Positions 10,001 through 18,447 of a stretch of DNA of 64,000 nucleotides are shown piece by piece. How positions within the stretch are numbered: the stretch's first letter is position 1; each line of letters starts with the position of its first letter. Where the stretch lies: positions 1-64,000 of the forward strand of contig CAJNDS010000145.1 of the NCBI GenBank assembly GCA_905221605.1, written 5' to 3'. A model generated the notes under the pieces. The model made no database searches, had not been told where the DNA came from, and worked only from the letters and a program-made list of their open reading frames with translations. This DNA is from Symbiodinium natans. Its lineage: Eukaryota; Sar; Dinophyceae; Suessiales; Symbiodiniaceae. The position numbers and the translations under genes were made by a program.

Positions 10001-11999
10001 CCAAATCCTGGGCGAGCGCGCAGAGTGTGCTGCATCAGCCGACATGAAGTCGATGGGCACGTCGCCATCCTCTTGGATCCAGGTGGAAGCCTTGGCATTA
10101 AAGCTTCTGGCTCAGGCTTTGGATAGGGTTCAGGGCTCATAGGGTTTGGAAGGATCTGGGGGTTTAGGGTCTATAGGGTGCAAGGGAAGAAGAGCTTTGT
10201 AAGCTCGATGTGTTGAGTTTTCAGAGAGTGCGCGCACGCGCGGCCTGTCATGGAACTTCACATCATGAAGCCCCTGAAGGCCCTCCCCTCCAGACGCATA
10301 AAACAAACACCTAAACTCCCAACATGCACCAAACCATAAGCCCCAAACCTTTGTCTAACCCTTGCCTTTTAGGGTTTGGGGACTTGTGGGGTTGACGCTT
10401 CAGTTTGTAGGTTTGAGGGTTTGCACCTGGAAAAGGGCTGAGGGTGTAGGGCTTCTTGGGTTTCGGGACTCAGGATTTCGGGCTTCGACGAGTTCAGAGT
10501 TTAAGATCTTGGGGCTTGCCGGGTCTGTACGAAACTCAGACACACGAGATCTTGCATCCTAGGGAATTCACGGTTAACCTTTCGGACTTTTTAGGGACTA
10601 GATGTACCCAAAAAAGGTTAACTTGCTACTTACTCTACTACGAAGTGGAAAAATGGGCATCCGTAAGCTTCCCACTGCGAGGTCGCCGCGCTTGCGCTTG
10701 CTGCGGGCCCCGCGCTTGCCCTTGGTGGATGTGCAGTGCAGGGCTTAGGGTTTAGGGTTTAGGGTTTGTAGCATGTAGGGTTTAGTAGTTCACGGTCTCA
10801 AGCGCTGGCCCTTAAGTATCCCCCCTCCCTCCCCCCACCCCTGCAGTTTTTTGGCATTTTTTGGGCTCTCGACCCTTGAAACCTGAACCACATGCACTGT
10901 TTCAGGCTTCAGGCTTCGAGAGTTTCAAGGGTGTGGTGTTGTGCACAGCCTTAAGGGGTTGATCAAAGGCTGCTAACGTGCTAGAGTAAGACAGGACTGG
11001 GTCATTCGGGCCGAGGGCCATGGTGTAGACTGTAAGTGCAAGGTTTGTAATGTTTTGTAGTGCTTGACCCTAAACCCTAAACCCTAAACCTTAAACCCTT
11101 GTCGTTTTCGGTGTGATGCATCTCCAACAGGCCTTGCGCTGTCTCCATTGAGGCCGCGAGCATTGACAAGAAATTTCCGAGACGATTGGCTCCTTCGCAG
11201 TTCATGTGCGTTAGATGCGCACCGAACTGCGCGGGGGACAGCACTTCCAGGTCGTTGGCTAAGCCTCCCTTCCGAATGAAAGCGGACGCATTCTCGCCCG
11301 GATAGACACGGCGCACCTGTTGGTGCCATGTCTCGTCACACTGGTGTTGCACAAGCTGGCTGAGCCCTGGCTCTCTCCCCTTCAAGGTTGCACTTGAAAA
11401 GCATGTTGAACTACTATGTGCTGAAGAACCCACCAGAAAATATGATCATAATCATTGTATTATTACCCTTAGAAGGAAGAATCTCTTTGATGTTTTGGGG
11501 GGGTTCTTAAGCAAATAGTAGCTAAGGGGAACTTTGGGGTGGGCTGGAGGGCTCGCAGGTGAACCTCCAGACGCCCTAACCCGTGACACGCAAACTCAGC
11601 TCCTAAACCCTGAGCCCTAAACCCCAAATCCTAAACCCCCAGACCCCAAACCCTAAACCCTGGACCCTAGACCCAAATCATGAGAAGTGCAAGCCGTCGA
11701 GTTTGGGACATCCCCCTCCTTATGGGTTTCTTGAAGCGGAGCCATTAGGGAGTAGTGGGGAGTAGGTACCTAGAGAGCCTTAGGGAAGCTTAGGTCAAGG
11801 AGGCGTATTCCCTAAGCCCCCCCCCCCCCCCCCCCCCCCCCTAACCCCAAACCCCAAACCCCAAACCCCAAACCCTAAACCCTAAACCGCCCCCTTAAGA
11901 ACCCTCTAACCTCCTCACCTGGCCGTCGTCGCTGTCCGACTCGGCCTCCCAGGCATCCAGCAGGGCCTTGGGCGAGTAAGGCGTCATTGAGGTGGTTTG
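3924..11999 (-). CDS. RRP12: RRP12-like ribosome biogenesis factor, C-terminal exons
   Basis: RRP12 is a nucleolar/nuclear HEAT-repeat protein needed for export and maturation of pre-ribosomal subunits. Nine minus-strand exons chain in consistent phase: 11919-11999, 10676-10720, 10022-10090, 8120-8197, 7555-7635, 5106-5170, 4587-4647, 4295-4375 and 3924-4094 (stop TGA at 3924-3926), giving about 243 residues. Order of landmarks: acidic linker (EAESDSDDGQ), basic cluster (GARSKRKRG), TWIQEDGDVPIDFMS, LRFAPDGRLVVDD, YKPGRKKAQGDAKRK, EPYAYVALNPK, KVIKGAKKGVLK, then a Lys-rich tail (KETKKKP) ending EDPTVF. The order acidic linker, basic cluster, W-I-x-E-x-x-D, DGRLV, PYAY and a K-rich end matches the C-terminus of RRP12 as I remember it. 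Two introns appear to use GC donors after 10022 and 4295, and a third follows 4587. The larger N-terminal HEAT/NUC173 part should lie to the right but was not recognised. Introns are full of TTTAGGG-type repeats and MITE-like elements. Confidence 0.72.
5580..7080. other. Intronic repeat region of the RRP12 gene
   Basis: This stretch holds CCCTAAA units (5576-5625), a divergent inverted-repeat element (5690-5813), a poly-C run (6681-6702) and TTTAGGG-like decay products (6780-6905) with a GGCTTTATAGGG sub-repeat. Long minus frames here (6864-7325) include the repeats and look spurious overall. Confidence 0.4.
7743..7837. mobile_element. TIR element, GGTAGCCCAG family
   Basis: CTTGGTAGCCCAGCAGCC pairs with CACTGGGCGACCAAG. 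The central part is itself palindromic (GGGCACCACTTCTGG / CCCAAGAAGTGCACC). Confidence 0.65.
10022..10090 (-). CDS. RRP12: RRP12 exon with W-I-x-E-x-x-D motif
   Basis: This exon is 69 bp, 23 codons in phase 0/0. The acceptor is CCAAG at the right edge. It reads ASTWIQEDGDVPIDF then MSADAAHS. The donor I prefer is a GC (TCT|GCGCGC), because joining there to 8120-8197 gives the RRP12-like order. The frame stays open to 9935, where a GT donor (GTTTAGG) also exists, so the 3' edge is uncertain. Confidence 0.6.
11097..11392 (-). CDS. Long intronic open frame, unknown protein
   Basis: This is an open stretch of about 98 codons on the minus strand, the longest repeat-free frame near RRP12. It follows TTTTCAAG and ends at AAGG|GTTTAAGG. 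Fragments: EPGLSQLVQHQCDETW, VYPGENASAFIRKGG, LEVLSPAQFGAHLTHM, NRLGNFLSMLAAS. It looks like genuine protein sequence. Its phase does not fit between the RRP12 exons at 11919 and 10676, so it may be a nested gene, a gene fragment or an alternative exon. Its right edge abuts an inverted-repeat element (11411-11522). I do not recognise the family. Confidence 0.45.
11411..11522. mobile_element. TIR element, GCTTAAGAACCCC family
   Basis: CTACTATGTGCTGAAGAACC at the left end pairs with GGTTCTTAAGCAAATAGTAG at the right end. It lies in an RRP12 intron next to the open frame 11097-11392. Confidence 0.7.
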
Positions 12000-12414
12000 C
12001 TTGGGGGCTTCTACGGTTCTTAAGGGGCTTGAGGATTTAGGGTTAGGGTTGGTTTGGGGGGAGTCAACACGGTTCTTCGAGGGGTTTTAGGTTTGAGGGT
12101 TTTAAGCGGTTAGGCTTGCGAACGGAGCCGGGCGGCATTCGGGAAACTTGTACTTTGAAAACGTTGCAAGCTGTTTTGCGTCAACGCCTTACGTGCACTG
12201 TGCCTGCGCAAGGCCTTCTTACGGGGCGTTGTGATCTCCAAGAAGTGTCTGATCTGCATCGACGCCCATACCCTTACGCTACTCCGTTCTCACGGAGGAG
12301 CTCGTAGCGATGCACTCTCCAGGCCGTGGTCTCACAGGTGCAGTTTCGTCGGGCGATGTGATAGGGAGGAGCCCCTATGCTTTGAAAGCGGGTGCCAAGG
12401 GGTGTTCCATCCTC

Positions 12415-12528
12415 CTAGACACTTCGCCTGCCTTGTGCACTGGTTGGCAGCAGATAGCAAGCGGCAAGAGTGAGCTTCTCGCGCTTGCCTCGCTTGAGTC
12501 TTGACTCCGACATGTTCATGAAGGGATG
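12415..12528 (-). CDS. Exon candidate in a repeat-free block
   Basis: The minus-strand frame after TTCTCCAG reads HPFMNMSESRLKRGKREK then LTLAACYLLPTS, with a stop at 12415-12417 or an earlier donor. The surrounding block (12110-12610) has no telomere repeats and is open in several frames on both strands: plus-strand frames from 12157 and 12253 also look protein-like, and the latter has a TGA at 12502 followed by more open frame to 12606. Strand and product are therefore uncertain. Confidence 0.35.
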   Translation of the reverse strand, partial: HPFMNMSESRLKRGKREKLTLAACYLLPTSAQGRRSV

Positions 12529-12889
12529 CTGGAGAATGCGCCCCCTCCTGCTCCTTTCAACTCTGATCCCGGAGGGATGCCCGCTCTGGGGAAGTTTGGC
12601 GACTGAAAGGCACGCCTAGCAGCTGTTCTCGATCCATACTGAGGTTTTGGGCCCGGTTTGCAAGGACTTTGTTCTGTAGATGAAGGTTTGACTAGGAAAG
12701 TTATCGCTTTAGTTCAAGGGTTGGGTTGGGGTTTAGGGCGTCTATGGGGTCTGTTCGCCTTTGCGTTGATTCTGGGCGGTGCATGAAAGCGTTGTTCCTC
12801 CCAATTTTGTCGCAGTATCCTAAGCACCCTACTGTCCCGTAATCCACGGATATTCCTGAATCCATGCTAGGATCCCTTCTATACATATA

Positions 12890-12945
12890 TACATATATAT
12901 ACACATATACATATATATATATATATATAAATATGAATATATAAA
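12890..12945. repeat. AT-rich (TA/CATA) microsatellite
   Basis: Alternating TA with CATATA. Similar tracts: 20166-20300, 36116-36215, 41302-41330, 41520-41545, 49059-49072, 58797-58846, 61271-61332. Tyr/Ile-rich frames over these are artefacts. Confidence 0.9.
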
Positions 12946-13231
12946 ATGAAGCCTCCCGCGCCCATGCTCGCCTGCACAGCGCTGTGCGCCACCGCTGCGG
13001 CCATGGGAGGCTCGTTCGGGGCGCCTGGAGAAGCACGGAAGGTCTCAGGTTCTCATCTGCCAGTGCTAAAAACACTATAGACCCTCCTACATGAAACTCG
13101 AAACCCTAAACCCTTCATCCCTAAACCCTAACCCTAAACCCTGAAACCCTATCACCCTGAGACAATAAAACCCTAAAACACCCTAGCCCCAAACCCCCAA
13201 ACCCCTAAACCCCAAACTCTGGAATGTCCAC

Positions 13232-13340
13232 GGGTTCGGAGGCCAATCCGTTTCGGCGCATGTCGCAAGTGAAGTGAAGGTGTTGAAACAAGCACAGTCG
13301 CGATCCCTGTGCTGCGAATGCCGCCTCCTCGTATCTCAAC
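13232..13340 (-). CDS. Internal exon, unknown protein
   Basis: This exon is 109 bp (one phase base plus 36 codons). The acceptor is GATGCAG and the donor is CCC|GTGGAC. Fragments: LRYEEAAFAAQGSRL, CLFQHLHFTCDMRR. It is flanked by CCCTAAA-type repeats on the left and TTTAGGG on the right. It may belong to the RRP12 gene or to the gene upstream of it; I recognise no family motif. Confidence 0.5.
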
Positions 13341-13555
13341 CTGCATCCCTACACTGCAAAATGCTCAGGGTTTAGGGTTTCGAAGCCTGTCAGGCGACTA
13401 GGTCTGAACTTGGGAAAAGCTTTGTATTCAGTTGTGTAGATGGCCAACAGTGGGTCAGAGCCACGTCTGCTGCGATGCATCCTCTGAGGCACCGGCGCCT
13501 TAAACCTTAGAATCCCCTGAATCCTTCATCGCTCTGGCCCGGCCGACGAGTCTGC

Positions 13556-13762
13556 TCACGAGTCGGGTAATGACAGCATGACCAGAAGCAAAAGAGGCCA
13601 GATTCCGGCCCTCTCTCGCTTCCCAATGCTTTCTCCCTCTGGTGGAGCATCCCATCCTTCACATTGAGGAGCTTTGGCCTCCAAGTCCGGCATCCTCCGT
13701 TCTGTCCCCGCCATGCGTCTCGCCTCCTGAGAGCGCAACATGTCCTCCATGTTTCGCAGCAT
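13556..13762 (-). CDS. Repeat-free open frame, unknown
   Basis: This is a 68-codon ATG-to-stop frame inside a repeat-free block (about 13507-13860). Fragments: MEDMLRSQEARRMAG, ERRMPDLEAKAPQ, and a hydrophobic end (IWPLLLLVMLSL). Two other minus frames are partly open here too, so splicing within the block is likely and the product is not settled. Confidence 0.35.
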   Translation of the reverse strand: MLRNMEDMLRSQEARRMAGTERRMPDLEAKAPQCEGWDAPPEGESIGKRERAGIWPLLLLVMLSLPDS

Positions 13763-14325
13763 ATTTTGTCATCTCCTGCTCTTGTTCGAAGGAGGAGTCC
13801 GCGTTCGAAGGGAACCTTTTTCACCCAGGGCTGCTTGAGGCTCCGGAGACTCACTTAATATACCCAAAAACCTGAACCTACTCCTTCATCCCTGCACCCT
13901 AGTCTGATACGAGGACTTCCTGGCATCTCACGAAGGTTCCGAGCAAACAAGCAGCCCAACAAACATGAAATGCAGCATCTAAGGGGTCCCTTGGTACGGG
14001 CCTACAGAAAGGGTACCCCTTATATACCCCTTGTTTACCCCAAATTAAATAAAGGCCCATACATCAGAACCCTTTCAAGGAGGTTAGGGCTTCTATTTTT
14101 GGGCCCATGAAACTACCCTTAGACAGCACAAAATCCGACAGGCCTAGGGTTTACAAGGTTCGGGGCTCTACCGACCTCTTAGTTATGGATTTTTTGGGGT
14201 TGAGGGCTCCAGATAGGGTTGAAACAAGCCCCCAGGCCTAAGCCGGAAATAGACACCAAACCCTACCCAAAGCCTAATACTCTGAATCGCTGCAAAAGCA
14301 CAAACACTCTTGTTCTTAAAGCCAC

Positions 14326-14376
14326 ACACATCGTTTGAAGGTAGTGGCCTTCCGCTCGGCCGCGCTTTTTCGGGGC
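14326..14376 (-). CDS. Basic exon, unknown protein
   Basis: The frame after GGGCCAG reads APKKRGRAEGHYLQT, then MC. The basic cluster PKKRGR resembles a nuclear localisation signal. Several overlapping GT donors lie within 6 bp (GTGTGTGG), so the left edge may be 14326, 14328 or 14330. Phase 0 entry fits the exon at 14878-14928. Confidence 0.42.
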
Positions 14377-14877
14377 CTGGCCCACTGGTTTAGGGTGGGG
14401 CGAGCTTACGGAGCTTGTAAGGTTTAAGCTTTTTATCCAGGGCCCTAAGCCCATCAACCCCAGACACTTTCAGGGTTTGTAAGCTTCCAGATACCCCAAA
14501 TCCGAACCCTCAACCCAAAACCCCACACCCTGCTTTTAGGGTGTCTAGGGTGTAGAGAATCCGGGGCTCCAGTCCAGGTCTTATTTATTTCTAGGGTTTA
14601 CAGAGGTTTATAAGGTTGTAGGTTTTATGGGTGGCTGCAGTGCTTGGGGACTGTAGGGGCTTATGAGCGTCAGGGAGGGTTTAGAAGGTTTGTCTAGGTG
14701 GCTTTTTCAGAGTGTAGGGAGCGTTTATATGGTTTAGGTACTATGTAGATTGAAAAACTTTTGGCTTTTTGCGGCCTGAAAGGTTTGGAGTTTGCAGGGC
14801 TTAGAAGCTGTCAGGCTTATGAGGTCCATGCTTTATAAGGCTTCTTGTTTAAGATTGCAAGTTTCAGCACCACTTGC

Positions 14878-14928
14878 CTTCGCTGCGCCATCCATGTCGG
14901 CATCTCCATCCGCATCTGCCGCATCTGC
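14878..14928 (-). CDS. Asp/Ala-rich exon with GC donor
   Basis: This exon is 17 codons, ADAADADGDADMDGAAK, bounded by TGTCACCAG and by AAG|GCAAGT, which is an ideal GC-type 5' splice site. The region is open in all three frames because of a short internal GATGC/GCATC repeat, so the frame is chosen from the donor and from phase agreement with 14326-14376. Confidence 0.4.
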
Positions 14929-15197
14929 CTGGTGACAGTGAAGGCTGCTCCTACTTGGTTGGAAGAGTCACCCTAAACCCTAAAACCCAAAATCCCAAAA
15001 CCCTAGACGCTCCTTAACCCGGCTAACCCAAAAAGCCAAAATAAGTTGGCCACGACCCCTTTTCCCCAAGACCTGCTGGACCTCCCCGGACGTGCATTCT
15101 CAGCATCTCTGACTCTTGGTTGGTTACTTTAAAAGGGAACCCAGAACCCAAAAAATGGTAAAGGGTACCACTGGGCTACCAAGGAAACCCTGACATC

Positions 15198-15288
15198 CCA
15201 AACCCTAAACCCTAAACCCTAAACCCTAAACCCTAAACCCTAAACCCTAAACCCTAAACCCTAAACCCTAAACCCTAAACCCTAAAGC
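15198..15288 (-). repeat. Perfect CCCTAAA array
   Basis: About 13 head-to-tail copies of the 7-mer directly abut the exon ending at 15289. TTTAGGG on the minus strand is the G-rich telomere strand sense. Confidence 0.95.
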
Positions 15289-15349
15289 CCAGCCCAAGCG
15301 CATCCAACTCCATGGCCTCGCCCTCATCGCCAGCCTGGCACAGGACACC
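15289..15349 (-). CDS. Exon, unknown protein
   Basis: This exon is 61 bp after ACACAG, reading GVLCQAGDEGEAMEL then DALGL. It is bordered on the left by one of the longest perfect CCCTAAA arrays (15198-15288). The donor would be a GC within GGGCTTTAGG, a telomere-repeat variant. No recognised domain. Confidence 0.42.
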
Positions 15350-15810
15350 CTGTGTGCGCTTTAAGGGCTCGGGGTTCCTCCGCTCCCCTTAGAACCTTAA
15401 TAAGAAATACAATTCTTAGTATCCTCTTGGGTTTTATATGAACAAAAATAACTAATTCCCAAATGGGGATGTAGGTTCCACACCTGTATTGCACGATTGG
15501 CTACAAGCGAGCACTATACCCAGCCAGATCTGACTGGCTAAAGAAGTAGCCGAATGCCGGGCCAAGATGAGACCACGCGACACTGGTGATACTACAAGAA
15601 GGGTCCGGCGACTTTTGTAAAGGAGCCCAAAAACGGTACCTTGAATCCTGAAGCCTTATAAACCCGAAACCCAAGAACGGCATCGTCAGTCCTACACCCC
15701 GAACCCTTCAAGCTATCCGCCTCCGAAGGCGAAAGAGACCATATCAGGGGCAAAACAGGGTTCAGGGCCGCGGGCCAAGCTCTGAACCCCTAAGCCCGCA
15801 GCCCTCAGAC

Positions 15811-15904
15811 CCAGGAGATGGCAGGCCTTGAAGGCGTCCCAAGAGGCGGCTTCTGCAGTCTTCTTCCCACGCCGGTTCGCCTGGGTGCCATTGGCTCGGC
15901 AGAT
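15811..15904 (-). CDS. Exon, unknown protein
   Basis: This exon is 94 bp, 31 codons plus one base: ICRANGTQANRRGKK, TAEAASWDAFKACHLL. The acceptor is CCAAAAG; the donor is CTGG|GTCTGAG, or a GC 15 bp further on. It lies directly beside the perfect inverted-repeat element at 15923-16042, which would sit in the upstream intron. Confidence 0.5.
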
Positions 15905-15922
15905 CTTTTGGGTTTAGGGCTT

Positions 15923-16042
15923 CCCAGACCCCTGGGAGGATCCAACAAAATAGAACCTCCAAATAGTACCCTATACAACTAATGGACTATTCTCAGGAAC
16001 CCTTCAGAGGATCTACTTTTTGGATCCTCCCAGGGGTCTGGG
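15923..16042. mobile_element. MITE-like element with perfect 22-bp TIRs
   Basis: A 120-bp element with perfect 22-bp terminal inverted repeats (CCCAGACCCCTGGGAGGATC + CA). It is flanked by TT on both sides, a possible 2-bp target duplication. No coding capacity. Confidence 0.85.
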
Positions 16043-16331
16043 TTAGGGTTGAGGGTGACATGTTGAGCCTCAGGAGTCTGAGCCCTCGGCCCACCCTGAA
16101 AGCACTGTCAGAACGCGAACGGATTTTTCGCGAAGAGCCCCGGAAGATCAAGTACCGACGCTCATAGGCTCACGATAGAGACCACCCAAAACCCTCGCCG
16201 AACATGTAAAATCCTAAGCCTTGAGCCCCTAAACCCGAAACCCCCTGCGCCACTAGCCCGAAGCCGAAACCTAACCCGGACCCTAAATTTCGGGAGCCTA
16301 GGGCCGGAGCCCTAAACCCCCCCGAGATTCT

Positions 16332-17486
16332 TCAGCTAGAGGCGAAGCGCGGTGTGCTAAGCGCCTACTAGGCTTTAGGGTTCAGATCCTGGGCCTAGCA
16401 GCACAAACCCGCTCGAAAAAGTCATCCTCTGGGGCCAATTGAATTGGGGATCTGGTTTGGGGTTTCAATTTTTGGGGGCCACAGCTCCCTTTTTGTGAGG
16501 GGAGGGGGGGTAGAGTAACCTTGGGCGCCCTAAACCTAATACTGCTTACCTTGGGTTTTGGGTTTCGTGTTTAGGGGTTTAACCGGCGGCTTGCAAGGCA
16601 TATTCCTAAACCCCCCCAAAAAAAGAAAAAACACCCTCAACTACCCTAAACCCTAAACCCTAAACCAGCAAAACAAACCCTGAACCCCTGAACCCTGAAC
16701 CCCTGAACCCCTGAACCCCTGAACCTCTGAACCCCTGAACCCCTGAACCCCTGAACCCTGAACCCTAAACCCTAAACCCTGAACCCTAAACCCTAAACCC
16801 TAAACCCTAAAGCCTAAAGCCTAAAGCCTAAAGCCTAAAGCCTAAAGCCCCCCCCCACAAACTCGGGGCGTGGGGCTGCGGGTTCCTCGTTCTCCGGCTC
16901 CTCGGCCTCCTCCTCGCCGGCCTTCAGCTTCGTTTCTCGTGGCTTTTCGGGGCGCTTCCTCTTTGTTGTTGCGCGGGGGTTTTGGGTTTAGGGCCGAGGT
17001 TTGCTTCTTTTTATGGTTTTGGGGATTTTGGGTTTAGGGGCTGCAGGGTAGAGGGATTCCAGTTGGGAGTGGGGTGCGGGGAAAGGAGGCAAGGCAGAGT
17101 GAGATAGGGCTTGGTTCGCGCCGACCAATGTCGAAAACTTAGAGCACGCGTTACACAAGGGGTGCAAGGTCCTTGCTTCGAGGATGCCGCTGGATTTATG
17201 GGATTCTCCGCGCTCATCCTCTGAACCCTCTCAACGCCTACCTACCAGAGGCCAGAAATAGCATGGAGAAGAAAGCCCCTGCGGTCCTTGATTCCCACAA
17301 ATGCTGCGCAACCCTTCAGAACAAATTCCAGAGCCTGCCCCCCCCTCGCCCTCCCCCCCACAGCGTCCTTCTCGCGCACCGTCTTGGGGCGGCCCCTCCT
17401 GCAATACGCGCAGCTTTTGGGGGGGAGAGGCATCCTCCATCCGTTCACTGGCTAACCCGATCTCCACTCGTCCTCGCGAGCTGCTT
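16332..17486 (-). CDS. C-terminal exons of a CxxC / basic-acidic protein
   Basis: Five exons agree in phase: 17457-17486, 17246-17413, 17155-17218, 16859-16960 and 16332-16364 (stop at 16332-16334), 132 residues. The first has an excellent acceptor (CCTCTTCTTCGTCATGTGCAG). Landmarks: CAYCRRGRPKTVREKD (a CxxC knuckle next to a basic stretch), ALEFVLKGCAAFVGIK, SSKQGPCTPC, then RKRPEKPRETKLKAG, EEEAEEPENEEP and ALSTPRFASS. The RRGRPK and KRPEKPR clusters with an acidic tail suggest a nuclear protein; that is inference. The donor after 17246 is a strong GTAGGT. The last exon is short and the least certain. Confidence 0.55.
16680..16850. repeat. Blocks of telomere-variant repeats
   Basis: CCCCTGAA 8-mers (about 16680-16758), canonical CCCTAAA (16759-16810) and AAAGCCT 7-mers (16808-16850) are arranged in blocks. 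Each variant is homogeneous within its block, which implies local amplification and not random decay. Confidence 0.9.
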
Positions 17487-17632
17487 CTGCACATGACGAA
17501 GAAGAGGCAGGTGAGCCTGTGACTACGCCGCATGGAAGTTTAGGGTTCAGGGCTTAGGGTTTCAGCTGGAGCTTCGGATTCGGCATTGAGAATCTGGTGA
17601 AGACTGCTGCTACCAGACCTCAGTCACGTACC

Positions 17633-17847
17633 TCAGACGTCGGTAGCCTGAAACCCTGAATCCGCTATCAGCCGAGAGTGAACACCACCCAAGTCTTCAA
17701 TGCAAGACCTTTCTACTGAATTGCTCGAGCTACTCTGCTCCGATCTGTGTGCGCGCCGCGCATGTTCATTTTTCACGCGCGGGGCCGTCTTCTCCGATCC
17801 TGATGCACAGTAGGCATTTCGGAACATTTCGGGCGCCCGTTGCACAG
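17633..17847 (-). CDS. Exon candidate with strong acceptor
   Basis: This is a repeat-free frame of about 70 codons following an ideal acceptor (GTCTCTTTCTTGTAG) and ending in a TGA at 17633-17635. Fragments: APEMFRNAYCASGS, NSVERSCIEDLGG, SRLIADSGFQATD. A second frame is open over the first third. No recognised motif. Confidence 0.4.
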
Positions 17848-18026
17848 CTACAAGAAAGAGACTCGATGTACCTTGAGCATGAAGGCGCCCAGCGCTCCTA
17901 AAGACCCGCAGATGCCTAAACTAGGAATCGTCCCCTGTGCCTGTCTTTTGGGCCCTAGAAGATACAAGCATGCCTAAGCCCTAAACCCTAAACCCTAAGC
18001 CCTAAACCCTGGTAGAGGTCACACTT

Positions 18027-18268
18027 TCACAGGGTCAGGGGCACCTTGGGAAAGGCGTCTTCCAGCATCTCTTCTGGCATGACCTTGCACAAGGCTGACC
18101 CTCCCGAAGAGAAGGAAGGGAGGTTCCCTGCGAAGGGAGGCGGGACGCTCAACGATAGTCTGGAGGATAAACGGCAAAAGGGCACCACTGGGCTACTAAG
18201 ATGTAGAGCAACCCTTACATCAGGTTTCAAAACTATCTCTCAGCTGCTGGCTCATTCCTCACAAAAGA

Positions 18269-18306
<38 letters not shown>

Positions 18307-18406
18307 GAGAGACAGACAGAAGAGAGAGAGAGAGAGAGAGGGAGAGAGACAGAGAGACAGAGAGAGAGAGAGAGACAGAGAGCGAGAGAGAGTGACAGAG
18401 AGAGAC

Positions 18407-18447
<41 letters not shown>

